Source of the DNA: a virus
Strand: one strand, 5' to 3'
Length of the DNA: 48,037 nucleotides
IMG/VR virus record: IMGVR_UViG_3300022562_000539
Span: 1 to 48,037 of that record
Positions 1 to 6,685 of the stretch are shown here, in pieces. Positions within the stretch are counted from its first letter, which is position 1. Every line of letters begins with the position of its first letter. A model generated the notes under the pieces. The model worked only from the letters and a program-made list of their open reading frames with translations, did not search any database and was not told where the DNA came from. The position numbers and the translations under genes were made by a program.

Positions 1-144
1 ATGAGCCTAGTAAGGAGTTCAGTAGTTTAACTTCAAAGCGTAAGCCACGTTGATGCTACTCACGTAAACTGACACTAACGGCAATCGCGGATAAAGTGAG
101 CCGAGTCTGGCAAGTAGCGAAAGTTGCAAAGTAAACAGTAAACA
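1..144. repeat. Terminal direct repeat, left copy
   Basis: These 144 bases recur identically at 47894-48037. The repeat contains a 9-codon reading frame (1-30, MSLVRSSVV) without a convincing ribosome-binding site. It is either a genuine short terminal redundancy or the overlap left when a circular or permuted genome was assembled. Rightward promoters at 47627 and 47713 read into the right copy, so in a circular map this sequence is part of the leader of the first gene. Confidence 0.95.
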
Positions 145-156
145 TAGGTTCACAAG
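145..156 (+). promoter_or_regulatory. Ribosome-binding region of the first gene
   Basis: The bases between the repeat and the ATG at 157 contain only a weak AGG about eight bases upstream of the start. With the repeat and the region 47745-47893 they would form an early leader of about 300 nt if the molecule is circular. Confidence 0.4.
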
Positions 157-603
157 ATGGCAGGATTTAACCCACTCAAGTCACTAGAAAATGCTTTAAA
201 TAACTTTCGTAAGGAAGTGCTTGAGCGTTTTGATTCAATGCAAGCGACACAAAAAGAAATGCAAGCGACACAAAAAGAAATGCAAGCGACACAAAAAGAA
301 ATGCAAGCGACACTAAATGCTAACAACGAAATGCTTCACTACCTTGTAGCTGAAGTTAGTCGCTTCAAGAACGAAAGCGGTGAGCTTATGTTATCTGCTT
401 TTGCTTTTTGCACTATCCACGGCGTAACCTTTACTCACGGTGACTTGTTTACTTATGGCGGTAAAGCAACACGTTACTCTCGTAAACATGGTTTTAGAAT
501 CGAAAGTGTACAAGACCCACGCTTTGGTGCAGTTAACCTTTATGAGGCTGAGGTTTTAGAGCGAGTGATACTAGGGTTTACTGATGATGATTACAAGGTT
601 TAA
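157..603 (+). CDS. Unknown early protein with heptad repeat
   Basis: This 148-residue protein is the first gene after the presumed early leader. Residues 1-27 look helical. Residues 28-50 are a tandem array of the heptad MQATQKE in three identical copies followed by a partial fourth, so a short coiled coil is likely. The C-terminal half (from about residue 68) is mixed and globular, with aromatic and basic residues, and I do not recognise a family. The DNA repeat unit is 21 bases, so gain or loss of units keeps the frame. Position suggests an early host-takeover or regulatory role, but that is inference. It is followed closely by a 34-residue membrane mini-gene and thyX. Confidence 0.7.
   Translation: MAGFNPLKSLENALNNFRKEVLERFDSMQATQKEMQATQKEMQATQKEMQATLNANNEMLHYLVAEVSRFKNESGELMLSAFAFCTIHGVTFTHGDLFTYGGKATRYSRKHGFRIESVQDPRFGAVNLYEAEVLERVILGFTDDDYKV
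238..315 (+). repeat. 21-bp in-frame tandem repeat
   Basis: There are three perfect copies of a 21-base unit at 238-258, 259-279 and 280-300, and a partial copy from 301. The unit encodes the heptad MQATQKE. Perfect identity suggests recent expansion by slippage or recombination. Confidence 0.95.
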
Positions 604-636
604 ACTTATGGATGAAGGACACAGAGGGAGCGGTAG

Positions 637-741
637 ATGAAGTATACGATTGGTTTAATGACAGCAGCTTTCATAGCAGCAATTGGGTTATCGTTAAGAA
701 ACAATGAAACATGCACAACTACCTACACGGAACAAAACTAA
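637..741 (+). CDS. Small membrane protein (34 aa)
   Basis: The frame encodes a 34-residue protein starting MKYTIGLMTAAFIAAIGLSL, with one hydrophobic segment at residues 4-20 and a short polar tail containing one cysteine. An AGAGGGAG ribosome-binding site lies about ten bases upstream of the ATG. Its TAA stop overlaps the ATG of thyX (TAATG), which supports translation of both and suggests coupling. No family is recognisable. It could be a holin-like or host-envelope peptide, but nothing in the sequence decides this. Confidence 0.6.
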   Translation: MKYTIGLMTAAFIAAIGLSLRNNETCTTTYTEQN

Positions 742-1574
742 TGAGTAACTTAACGCATTTTCAACCATCAGCAAAAGTAATCTGTGACTCTTCTGCTTTC
801 TGCTCTCGCTTAACTACGATGGTTGTTGAGTTTCACCGCTACGTATTGGCTGAGTTTAACACCCATCGCATGTTTAGCCGTAACGGTGCAAGCTCTCGTG
901 CTATACCAGTTCACAAGATGATTGAAAAAGCACGGGTAAGCAACGTACAGCCTCTTGAGTGGGGGCAGAATCAAACAGGAATGCAGGCGTTTACAGAACT
1001 CACTGGTGAGCATTTAGCATACGCTCAGCAAGCGTGGAACATCGCCAGAGCGCGAGCTATAGACGTTGCTGAGGCGATGGTTGACGCCAACGTTCATAAG
1101 CAAATTGTAAACAGAATACTTGAGCCTTTTCTTCCTATGACTATGGTTGTGACTGGTGATGAAAGAGCATACGCTAACTTTTTTAGCCAGCGTTGCCACC
1201 CTATGGCAGCACCTGAAATCAAAGCTCTGGCTTATCGTATGCAAGAAGCTTACGCTGCATCTAAGCCACTTGAGAAAAAGGTAGGCGATTGGCACTTACC
1301 GTTTTACCGAAGAGAGCTTGCGGGGCTTTCGATTCTTGATTGTGTTAAAGCTTGTGTAGCGAGGTGTGCAAGAGTAAGCTATGATAACCATGATGGCAAC
1401 ACCAGTATAGAGGCTGACTTGAGCTTATACGAAAAGTTGGCTAGCGCTAGTCCTCCACACTTGTCACCTATGGAGCATGTAGCTGAAGTTAAAACAGACA
1501 TGTTGCGATTGGATACTGGCAACTTTAAACTACCTTGGTATCAACACAGAAAACAACTAGAGCACTCAAGATGA
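741..1574 (+). CDS. thyX: FAD-dependent thymidylate synthase
   Basis: This flavin-dependent enzyme would make dTMP from dUMP, with methylenetetrahydrofolate as carbon donor and NADPH as reductant. The 277-residue protein carries the ThyX signature as THRMFSRNGASSRAIP near residues 40-55 (H-R-x-x-S-R-N-x-x-S-S-R). It also has a C-terminal region with CARVSYD and SPMEH. In canonical ThyX the SPxEH stretch precedes the RHR motif; here the order is reversed, as I recall for a phage branch of the family. An upstream in-frame ATG at 711 exists, but the ATG at 741 overlaps the preceding stop and is preferred. The gene ends in an ATGA overlap with the next. It belongs with dNMP kinase, MazG and RNR in a nucleotide-supply set. 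Confidence 0.85.
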   Translation: MSNLTHFQPSAKVICDSSAFCSRLTTMVVEFHRYVLAEFNTHRMFSRNGASSRAIPVHKMIEKARVSNVQPLEWGQNQTGMQAFTELTGEHLAYAQQAWNIARARAIDVAEAMVDANVHKQIVNRILEPFLPMTMVVTGDERAYANFFSQRCHPMAAPEIKALAYRMQEAYAASKPLEKKVGDWHLPFYRRELAGLSILDCVKACVARCARVSYDNHDGNTSIEADLSLYEKLASASPPHLSPMEHVAEVKTDMLRLDTGNFKLPWYQHRKQLEHSR

Positions 1575-2485
1575 ACTTAAGCTACATAATGAACTCGGCT
1601 GCAAGGGACGTAAAAGCAGCCGAAGAATACAACAAAGGTAAACTGCCCAGCATACGTCCATCTCGCGCTGGTCTTACTCTACTTCAGTTAGTAATGGCTG
1701 ACGTAATCTTCCCCAAGTTAGCCGCTTTACCTGAGCCTAAATGGAAAGCGAAAGCTGACCCATACGTGGGGTCAATGCGATTGTTAACTGGGCATCTGTT
1801 TGAGAAGGTTGTACAAAGTAGACTTGAAGCTGATTACTTGGGTACTTCTACTCAGGTCTTGACCCAGCAAGAGTTAACCCTTGATAGTATAACAGGCTCA
1901 TGTGATATAATGCTTAGAGATGACGAACGTAAAAAGATTCAAGTCATCGAGTGTAAAGCGCTCAAGGCTCACACAGTTGACGAAGTTAAGAAGCAAAAGT
2001 TATACTGTGATAACTACGGTTATCTAACCCAGTTAGCAATCTACACCTTAGCTGCTCAAGAAAAGTATCCAACCTACGACGTTACCGCAGCTTGGTACGT
2101 CTGGATAAAGCAACAAGAAAAGCATACGAAAGTTCCTTTTCCACTTGAGATAACAGAGTTGACAGAATTGAGAACTGAGGTTAAGCTGAAAGTGCAAGAG
2201 TACCAAGAATTCATACAAGAGTTTGATGCAGGTAACCTTGAGTCAGCTACACGTAAGTTAATCGAACGCACAGAAGACCTACCGCTAAAAGTCTGGAGTG
2301 GCGGTTATCTAAAGGGAAGTTGCGATATGCATTTTAACCCTTACTCACGACTCCTGCTACAAGAAGACGGTACACTACTTGACAACTGCGAACCAAACTT
2401 GCTACTATTAATTAGAGCAGCGAAAGAAGGTTACGAAAGTCAAGCCGCTATTCAACTGTCAACAATAATGCAGCTTCTACAGTAA
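1571..2485 (+). CDS. RecB/Cas4-like PD-(D/E)XK exonuclease
   Basis: This is a likely DNA exonuclease for host DNA degradation or recombination, in the role of T7 gp6. The 304-residue protein has a PD-(D/E)XK core: GSCDIMLRD supplies the acidic residue near 116 and VIECKALK the E-x-K pair near 134-136. An upstream helix with TGHLFEKVV matches the acidic motif I region of RecB-family nucleases. The start at 1571 overlaps the thyX stop (ATGA). A longer frame from 1535 exists but lies deeper inside thyX. The C-terminal third (CDMHFNPYSR and after) may bind DNA or a partner. Family assignment rests on motif reading, not on a search. Confidence 0.7.
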   Translation: MNLSYIMNSAARDVKAAEEYNKGKLPSIRPSRAGLTLLQLVMADVIFPKLAALPEPKWKAKADPYVGSMRLLTGHLFEKVVQSRLEADYLGTSTQVLTQQELTLDSITGSCDIMLRDDERKKIQVIECKALKAHTVDEVKKQKLYCDNYGYLTQLAIYTLAAQEKYPTYDVTAAWYVWIKQQEKHTKVPFPLEITELTELRTEVKLKVQEYQEFIQEFDAGNLESATRKLIERTEDLPLKVWSGGYLKGSCDMHFNPYSRLLLQEDGTLLDNCEPNLLLLIRAAKEGYESQAAIQLSTIMQLLQ

Positions 2486-2538
2486 CTTGAGCGCTGCACA
2501 ACTGCAAACTTTAATCAATCTAATCGGAGCTTAATCAA

Positions 2539-3126
2539 ATGCCACGTCAAAACAATCGCTCATACAGCAACAGCAGCAACCGTAACAATAACTCAGGTAA
2601 CAGAGGCAACCGAGGCGGTAGAGGCGGTAACGGAGGCGGCAAGTTCTCCAGAGCTAACAACTACAACATGCTCAACTTTGGTACTGCTTTCTTAGATGAA
2701 ACCCAAAACACTAGTTACGAGTTTAAAGCTCGCTTGATGCTGAAGACCTACAACGGTGAGCAAGTTAACGTATGGGACGGCGACGGTAAAGGTGAGAACG
2801 AGTTTACCCCAGAGGAGGCAGCAGCAATTCTTGCTAAAGCACTTCTCGAAGGTCGCGCCATTAACGTCTGTTTCTTTTCTAACGATGATGGAAGCTGGGG
2901 CGGTAACGCTCGCATTGACATCAATGGTATTGAGTTAGACGCTGAACCTGAAGAGAAACCTGCTGCTCGCAAGGCATCTACCAAAACTTCTGCTAAGTCT
3001 AAGACCACAAGCAAGCGCACTTATGAAGTTCCTCCTGCTTCTGACGATGACGATGAAGAAGATGATACAGAAGATGATGAGGACGATTATGAGGATGAAG
3101 TAGCTGGCGACAGACTGATTTACTAG
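2539..3126 (+). CDS. Candidate single-stranded DNA-binding protein
   Basis: The 195-residue protein has three parts. An Asn/Gly/Arg-rich N-terminus (residues 1-40, RGG-type) is followed by a compact central region (about 45-135) with alternating hydrophobic residues and aromatics. It ends in a Ser/Lys/Thr-rich linker and a very acidic stretch (about 165-185) terminating DRLIY. An acidic tail behind an OB-like core is typical of phage SSBs such as T7 gp2.5, and the neighbours (exonuclease, dNMP kinase, later DNA polymerase) fit. I cannot show an OB fold from sequence alone. A ribosome-binding site is poor (GGAGC ten bases upstream). A hairpin follows the stop. Confidence 0.5.
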   Translation: MPRQNNRSYSNSSNRNNNSGNRGNRGGRGGNGGGKFSRANNYNMLNFGTAFLDETQNTSYEFKARLMLKTYNGEQVNVWDGDGKGENEFTPEEAAAILAKALLEGRAINVCFFSNDDGSWGGNARIDINGIELDAEPEEKPAARKASTKTSAKSKTTSKRTYEVPPASDDDDEEDDTEDDEDDYEDEVAGDRLIY

Positions 3127-3133
3127 ACAACTC

Positions 3134-3151
3134 AGGTGGCTCGTGCCACCT
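3134..3151 (+). terminator. Intergenic hairpin after SSB-like gene
   Basis: A 7-bp stem AGGTGGC/GCCACCT closes a four-base loop and is followed by TTAAC. It is short of a classical U-tract, so it may be a weak terminator, a 3' end stabiliser or an RNA-processing site. Similar hairpins follow at 4283 and 5626. Confidence 0.55.
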
Positions 3152-3183
3152 TTAACACAATAAACTAACGAGGATAATCGAAC

Positions 3184-3714
3184 ATGTCTGCTGATTCAAT
3201 CGTATTGCTGGGTAACACTGGCGCTGGTAAAGATACAACCTTTGTTGCCCTCAACGCAGCTAACCCAACCAGGTATTATAACGCTAAGTTTGCTTTACTC
3301 TCGAAAACCATCACAGCCAAGGTATTTAATCTAGAGGTGCGAGAACTAGAGGACAAGGAGCTTAGAGCTAAACCAAGTAAAACCTACGCGGGTTTGTCTG
3401 CTATCGACCTTCTTACTGTGTTGTACAAAGGCATCACCCCAAGCTTGGAGCAAGCCCATGTAACCTTTTTGTTAAACCTTATCCCCGATGGTAAGATACC
3501 AGTCTTTACCGACATACGACGCGAACATGAGCTTATGGCAGTATTGAGAAACTACGAGCACACAGTCATCATTAAGCTTGAGTCCGACACAGCGCCAGAG
3601 GGCGAGAACGACGGAGACATTAGCTCCCTGTACCCTGACTACATTATCGAACGCGACTCATACACCCCAGAACAAATAGCAGCCTTAGTGGAGAAATTAG
3701 CATATGAATTTTAA
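3184..3714 (+). CDS. Deoxynucleoside monophosphate kinase-like protein
   Basis: This is a P-loop kinase expected to phosphorylate dNMPs for phage DNA synthesis. The 176-residue protein opens with IVLLGNTGAGKDT (Walker A, residues 6-18), the GxxGxGKDT form seen in phage dNMP kinases. It later has IPVFTDIRREHE near residues 101-112, matching the conserved (T/S)D-x-R strand, and VIIKLESD near 125. The length fits small phage dNMP kinases. A clear GAGG ribosome-binding site precedes the ATG. The end overlaps the next gene by 11 bases. Substrate specificity cannot be inferred. Confidence 0.7.
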   Translation: MSADSIVLLGNTGAGKDTTFVALNAANPTRYYNAKFALLSKTITAKVFNLEVRELEDKELRAKPSKTYAGLSAIDLLTVLYKGITPSLEQAHVTFLLNLIPDGKIPVFTDIRREHELMAVLRNYEHTVIIKLESDTAPEGENDGDISSLYPDYIIERDSYTPEQIAALVEKLAYEF

Positions 3715-4264
3715 ACAGTACGTAACCAGTCTAGTTGACTTAAACTACGACAAGATACAAAGCAGGCATCATAGCGAATATTACGCAGCAATAAACATCG
3801 GTTTAGTTGAAGAGTTGCTTGAGTTAGGGGAAGCTGAAGGTATAGACGCTAGCGTGAAAGAGACAGGAGACATAATAGCTTACACAACTCTTATCATCGT
3901 TAGCAACCAGTTAAGTAACGGGTTACACCTTTACTCAAACGATATCATGGACAGCTTAGTAACGGAAGCTTCTGACACGCTAACTTATGCTTTTAGTAAC
4001 CGTCCATCACCTGAGTATCCAACACACCTTGCGCTACAAGTAGCATCTACAGCTAAAAGGTTCTTTCGTGAGGGTGAGGTAATAACAGATGTATTCGTAG
4101 CTAACGTTGCTGCGATGGCTTACGAAAACACAAGACTAATCTTAGAGCATCGTTACTTACCCCAAATGCTTACGGTTGAGGAAGTGCTAAAAGCTAACAT
4201 CGACAAGCTGAGGAAACGTAGACAAAATGGTGTACTATTCCAAGGTAGGGGAGACAACCGTTAA
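3704..4264 (+). CDS. MazG-like nucleotide pyrophosphohydrolase
   Basis: This is a likely all-alpha NTP pyrophosphohydrolase, hydrolysing nucleoside triphosphates or alarmone-like substrates to tune the nucleotide pool. The 186-residue protein has the helix EELLELGEAEG followed by KETGDIIAY (residues about 29-65), matching the E-E-x-x-E ... E-x-x-D metal-binding pattern. The remainder is helical and may supply a second repeat or dimer interface. It overlaps the dNMP kinase gene by 11 bases and so is probably coupled to it. MazG-type genes are frequent in cyanophages, where control of starvation signals has been proposed. Confidence 0.65.
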   Translation: MNFKQYVTSLVDLNYDKIQSRHHSEYYAAINIGLVEELLELGEAEGIDASVKETGDIIAYTTLIIVSNQLSNGLHLYSNDIMDSLVTEASDTLTYAFSNRPSPEYPTHLALQVASTAKRFFREGEVITDVFVANVAAMAYENTRLILEHRYLPQMLTVEEVLKANIDKLRKRRQNGVLFQGRGDNR

Positions 4265-4282
4265 ATAGACCACCAATCAACT

Positions 4283-4302
4283 AAGGCGGCGCGAGTCGCC
4301 TT
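4283..4302 (+). terminator. Intergenic hairpin after MazG-like gene
   Basis: The stem AAGGCGGC/GTCGCCTT has one G.U pair and a GCGA tetraloop, followed by TGATTTAA. It is the second of three similar hairpins in this operon, each just upstream of a ribosome-binding site. It may be a partial terminator or a processing site. Confidence 0.6.
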
Positions 4303-4324
4303 TGATTTAAACACAGGAGATAAT

Positions 4325-5077
4325 ATGACCAACGATACAATAGAGAATGACATCAAGAGTGACAAAAGTGTCATGTCAATCGCTACAGACTTACAGACGT
4401 TTCAAGACAAAAGACGCTTTCCCGACTGGACACCCAAAGCACCTACCACCAGCTACATACGTACCGACTCAGCAACAGAGCAAGTAGTACAGAACTGTTT
4501 GCACTTCTTAGAGCTTGAGTTACAAGTAGCTGACTGGTGCGTGAATGCCGATGTGGAAGAAGCTATTAAACCCTTCCTGCTTATTAACGCGCTAGACGAA
4601 GACAAACACGACACTGCGCTGCGTATGCTATCAGCCTACTACGGAAGCCAGGAACCAACAGAAGCTGCCTACAAACTAATGAGTGAATGGCGAACTATCG
4701 ACGCTCCAGAGATAGCTACAATATACTCGCTTGAGATGGGTGTTTTCTTTAGCATCCTACCTACGCTAATTAAACACGGTGATGTGTATGCTGCTACTGT
4801 GGCTATGTGGATTAACGACGATGAGAGGGTGCATGTAGAAACAAACCTTCGCATTATGCGTGAGATTGGGCAAAAGGTAACTGAGCAACTAGCTCTTCTT
4901 GTGTTTGAAACTGTTGTTTACATTTATGCTCCCTTGGGTGCTCAAGCTTCTCAGGACGCTGCTAAGAGGGCAGTTAAACGTTTGTTGTCAGGTAAAGACA
5001 ATGAGATGCTAAAGGACAGTTTACCGATTACTATCGCCTACTTTGAGCAGCGAAATAACGCTGCAATAGTTTATTAG
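4325..5077 (+). CDS. Ribonucleotide reductase small-subunit-like ferritin-fold protein
   Basis: This protein probably supplies the radical for the class I RNR large subunit encoded at 44286-45770. The 250-residue sequence shows a ferritin-type metal pattern: ELELQVAD near residues 60-67, E92-x-x-H95 in DEDKHD, E137 in LEMGVF, and E167-x-x-H170 in DDERVHV. In E. coli NrdB the radical tyrosine lies four residues after the equivalent of H95; here that residue is leucine (L99). The protein is also shorter than usual NrdB (about 350). It could therefore use a metal-centred radical, or be a different ferritin-like protein. An AGGAGA site lies just upstream of the ATG. The role is inferred from motif plus the presence of the large subunit. 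Confidence 0.55.
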   Translation: MTNDTIENDIKSDKSVMSIATDLQTFQDKRRFPDWTPKAPTTSYIRTDSATEQVVQNCLHFLELELQVADWCVNADVEEAIKPFLLINALDEDKHDTALRMLSAYYGSQEPTEAAYKLMSEWRTIDAPEIATIYSLEMGVFFSILPTLIKHGDVYAATVAMWINDDERVHVETNLRIMREIGQKVTEQLALLVFETVVYIYAPLGAQASQDAAKRAVKRLLSGKDNEMLKDSLPITIAYFEQRNNAAIVY

Positions 5078-5085
5078 AGGTACAC

Positions 5086-5211
5086 ATGAGTTTATTTCAA
5101 AAGTGGCTGTTGTTTATGGTCGTAGTCTACGGTTTATGTGCAGCAGGCATTATCTGCGAGAGTAGCGCTACTACTAAAACTACTATTGACAGCTCAGCCA
5201 ACACACGCTAA
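5086..5211 (+). CDS. Small membrane protein (41 aa)
   Basis: The frame starts nine bases after the preceding stop and has an AGAGGT ribosome-binding site. It encodes MSLFQKWLLFMVVVYGLCAA and a further 21 residues. One hydrophobic segment spans residues 6-23, followed by a Ser/Thr-rich tail of about 18 residues. It could be an uncleaved signal anchor or a membrane peptide. No lipobox is convincing. It is too short for usual length cut-offs but its spacing and ribosome-binding site fit the operon. Confidence 0.55.
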   Translation: MSLFQKWLLFMVVVYGLCAAGIICESSATTKTTIDSSANTR

Positions 5212-5241
5212 TATAGAGACAACAACATAAGAGGAGAACAC

Positions 5242-5622
5242 ATGTTAACTTTAACCCCAGAACGTAGCTTTAGAATCAAGTCTAACTTTGACACACACGT
5301 CAACAAAGTCTACGATATGATACGCTTGAACTACACCGAACTGCTGCAAGTAATTCCTGATGCATCACCCAGCGTAGAGCAAACTAAAGGTTTAGCGCTT
5401 GAGGTTTTCCAGAAGGTTACTGGCTTCTTTACAGAAAGCCGCAACAAAGAAGAGTTTGCTGAACTGATGGTAGGTTACGCTCAAAAATTTATCTACACAG
5501 GTTTGTTTGATGGTAAGCGAGCGGGTACTTTCTTTTCTGAAGTAATCGAGGTTGTTCAAAGCTGCCTGATGTCTACTAAAGAACTGATGGAAGCGCCAAC
5601 CGAAACAGAACCAACAGAGTAA
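5242..5622 (+). CDS. Unknown helical protein (126 aa)
   Basis: I do not recognise this protein. It is predicted mostly helical with no transmembrane segment, no cysteine cluster and an acidic Thr/Glu tail (residues 117-126). A strong AGAGGAGA ribosome-binding site precedes the ATG. It is co-oriented with replication genes and followed by a GAAA-tetraloop hairpin. Confidence 0.65.
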   Translation: MLTLTPERSFRIKSNFDTHVNKVYDMIRLNYTELLQVIPDASPSVEQTKGLALEVFQKVTGFFTESRNKEEFAELMVGYAQKFIYTGLFDGKRAGTFFSEVIEVVQSCLMSTKELMEAPTETEPTE

Positions 5623-5625
5623 ACT

Positions 5626-5643
5626 AAGCGGCGAAAGCCGCTT
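5626..5643 (+). terminator. Intergenic GAAA-tetraloop hairpin
   Basis: The stem AAGCGGC/GCCGCTT closes a GAAA tetraloop and is followed by TT. Flanking ACTAAG and CTTAGT can extend the pairing. It is the third hairpin of this type in the replication operon and lies 38 bases upstream of the next ATG. Confidence 0.65.
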
Positions 5644-5680
5644 TTAACTTAGTCAACCAAAACACAAAGAGGAAAGACTG

Positions 5681-5890
5681 ATGGAATTTGATTTATCTAA
5701 CGTTAACTTAAATGACCTACAGCGACAAGGCTGGACGATTCAAGGGTATTTAGCTTACCAACACCTGTTGAAGTTAGACAAAGGCACTGATATCGAGAGT
5801 ATTCTTTCGGAGTATATGAACCCAAGAAGCCCTAAGTCAATCATGCTGTACAAACACCAGTTAGAGAAGATTAAACAGGAGTTAGGTTAA
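5681..5890 (+). CDS. Unknown small protein (69 aa)
   Basis: The 69-residue protein is likely helical and soluble with a Lys-rich C-terminus. I recognise no domain. A GAGGAAAG ribosome-binding site precedes the ATG, and the TAA stop overlaps the ATG of the endonuclease gene (TAATG), suggesting coupled translation. A partner or regulator of the nuclease is possible but unproven. Confidence 0.6.
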   Translation: MEFDLSNVNLNDLQRQGWTIQGYLAYQHLLKLDKGTDIESILSEYMNPRSPKSIMLYKHQLEKIKQELG

Positions 5891-6222
5891 TGAGCAAGGG
5901 CAGCAAGCTGGAGGAGAAATTTCTTGTGTTATTTACAGAAGCTGCCCCTGATATCAAGATACTGCGGTGGCAAAGGGTAATCAAAGGTAGGCGTTTTGAG
6001 TTTGACTTTTGTTTACCTGACCAGCGTATTTTAATCGAGATACAGGGAGCGGTGTTTACGGGAGGGCGACATACTAGAGGGATGGGGTATACAGCCGACT
6101 GTGAGAAAAGCAGGCTAGCGCAGTTTGACGGGTGGGATGTACTATGCTACACTGGAAAACAGATAAACACAAAAGAGGTAGAACGACTGATAGAGTATGC
6201 TAGAGCTAAAGTTAACGGATGA
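5890..6222 (+). CDS. VSR/DUF559-like small endonuclease
   Basis: This is a probable PD-(D/E)XK nuclease of 110 residues. The core reads FEFDFCLPDQRILIEIQG: the aspartate in FDF and the E-I-Q triad take the places of D and E-x-K. A following GGRHTRG loop and DCEKSRLA helix are typical of small phage endonucleases of this type. It may nick host DNA or resolve replication junctions, the role of T7 gp3, but the family is distinct from T7 endonuclease I as far as I can see. It is coupled to the 69-residue gene upstream and overlaps the HNH gene by 26 bases. Confidence 0.65.
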   Translation: MSKGSKLEEKFLVLFTEAAPDIKILRWQRVIKGRRFEFDFCLPDQRILIEIQGAVFTGGRHTRGMGYTADCEKSRLAQFDGWDVLCYTGKQINTKEVERLIEYARAKVNG

Positions 6223-6685
6223 GGAGCGGGAGTTAAGAAACAGTTACTGTAGAAAGCAGAGAGCAAAGCAGCTACATTTAGTTACTTCTGAAGAAAGGAG
6301 TGCTGTTAACAAGTATAGAAACAATAAACATCAGCTTAATCCTCTGTTGTATTGTATATCAAGCTGGCGTGGTAGTGCAAAGGCTAGAGGTATAGAATGG
6401 AGTTTAAGTGAGTATTATTTACTAGCGTTAATGTCAAACACGACAGTCTGTCCTATACTAGGTGTAACGCTAGTCTACGAACGTTATAACGGCACTGGTA
6501 AACATAACCCAGCTAGAGCGTCTTTAGACCGAATCGACAATACAAAAGCATACACAGAAGATAATGTGAGAATCGTTAGCTGGGCGTTTAATTTACTAAA
6601 GGGTACATTGACAGATGCTCAAGTTTTAAGTTACGCTAGATGTATTGTAAAAAACTTAGGAGACAGCAACAATGTCATTCTCTGA
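6197..6685 (+). CDS. HNH-type homing endonuclease-like protein
   Basis: The 162-residue protein has a C-terminal half with CPILGVTLVYE, ASLDRIDN, AYTEDNVRIVSW and FNLLKG. This series of Cys-Pro, DRID, YT-x-x-N and N-x-x-K elements is characteristic of phage HNH-family nucleases. The N-terminal 50 residues are basic and probably bind DNA. It sits immediately before DNA polymerase and overlaps it by 14 bases, a common place for free-standing homing nucleases. A second protein with the same element order is encoded at 19288-19893. No intron boundary is visible in the polymerase gene. The start overlaps the preceding gene and has no strong ribosome-binding site. Confidence 0.65.
   Translation: MLELKLTDEERELRNSYCRKQRAKQLHLVTSEERSAVNKYRNNKHQLNPLLYCISSWRGSAKARGIEWSLSEYYLLALMSNTTVCPILGVTLVYERYNGTGKHNPARASLDRIDNTKAYTEDNVRIVSWAFNLLKGTLTDAQVLSYARCIVKNLGDSNNVIL

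Noticed and set aside
1-144. Definite T7-style packaged terminal repeat
   Set aside because: The promoters just upstream of the right copy point outward, so an assembly overlap or permutation is equally or more likely; left undecided.
5086-5211. Lipoprotein assignment for the 41-residue protein
   Set aside because: Cysteines near the hydrophobic segment do not sit in an acceptable lipobox.
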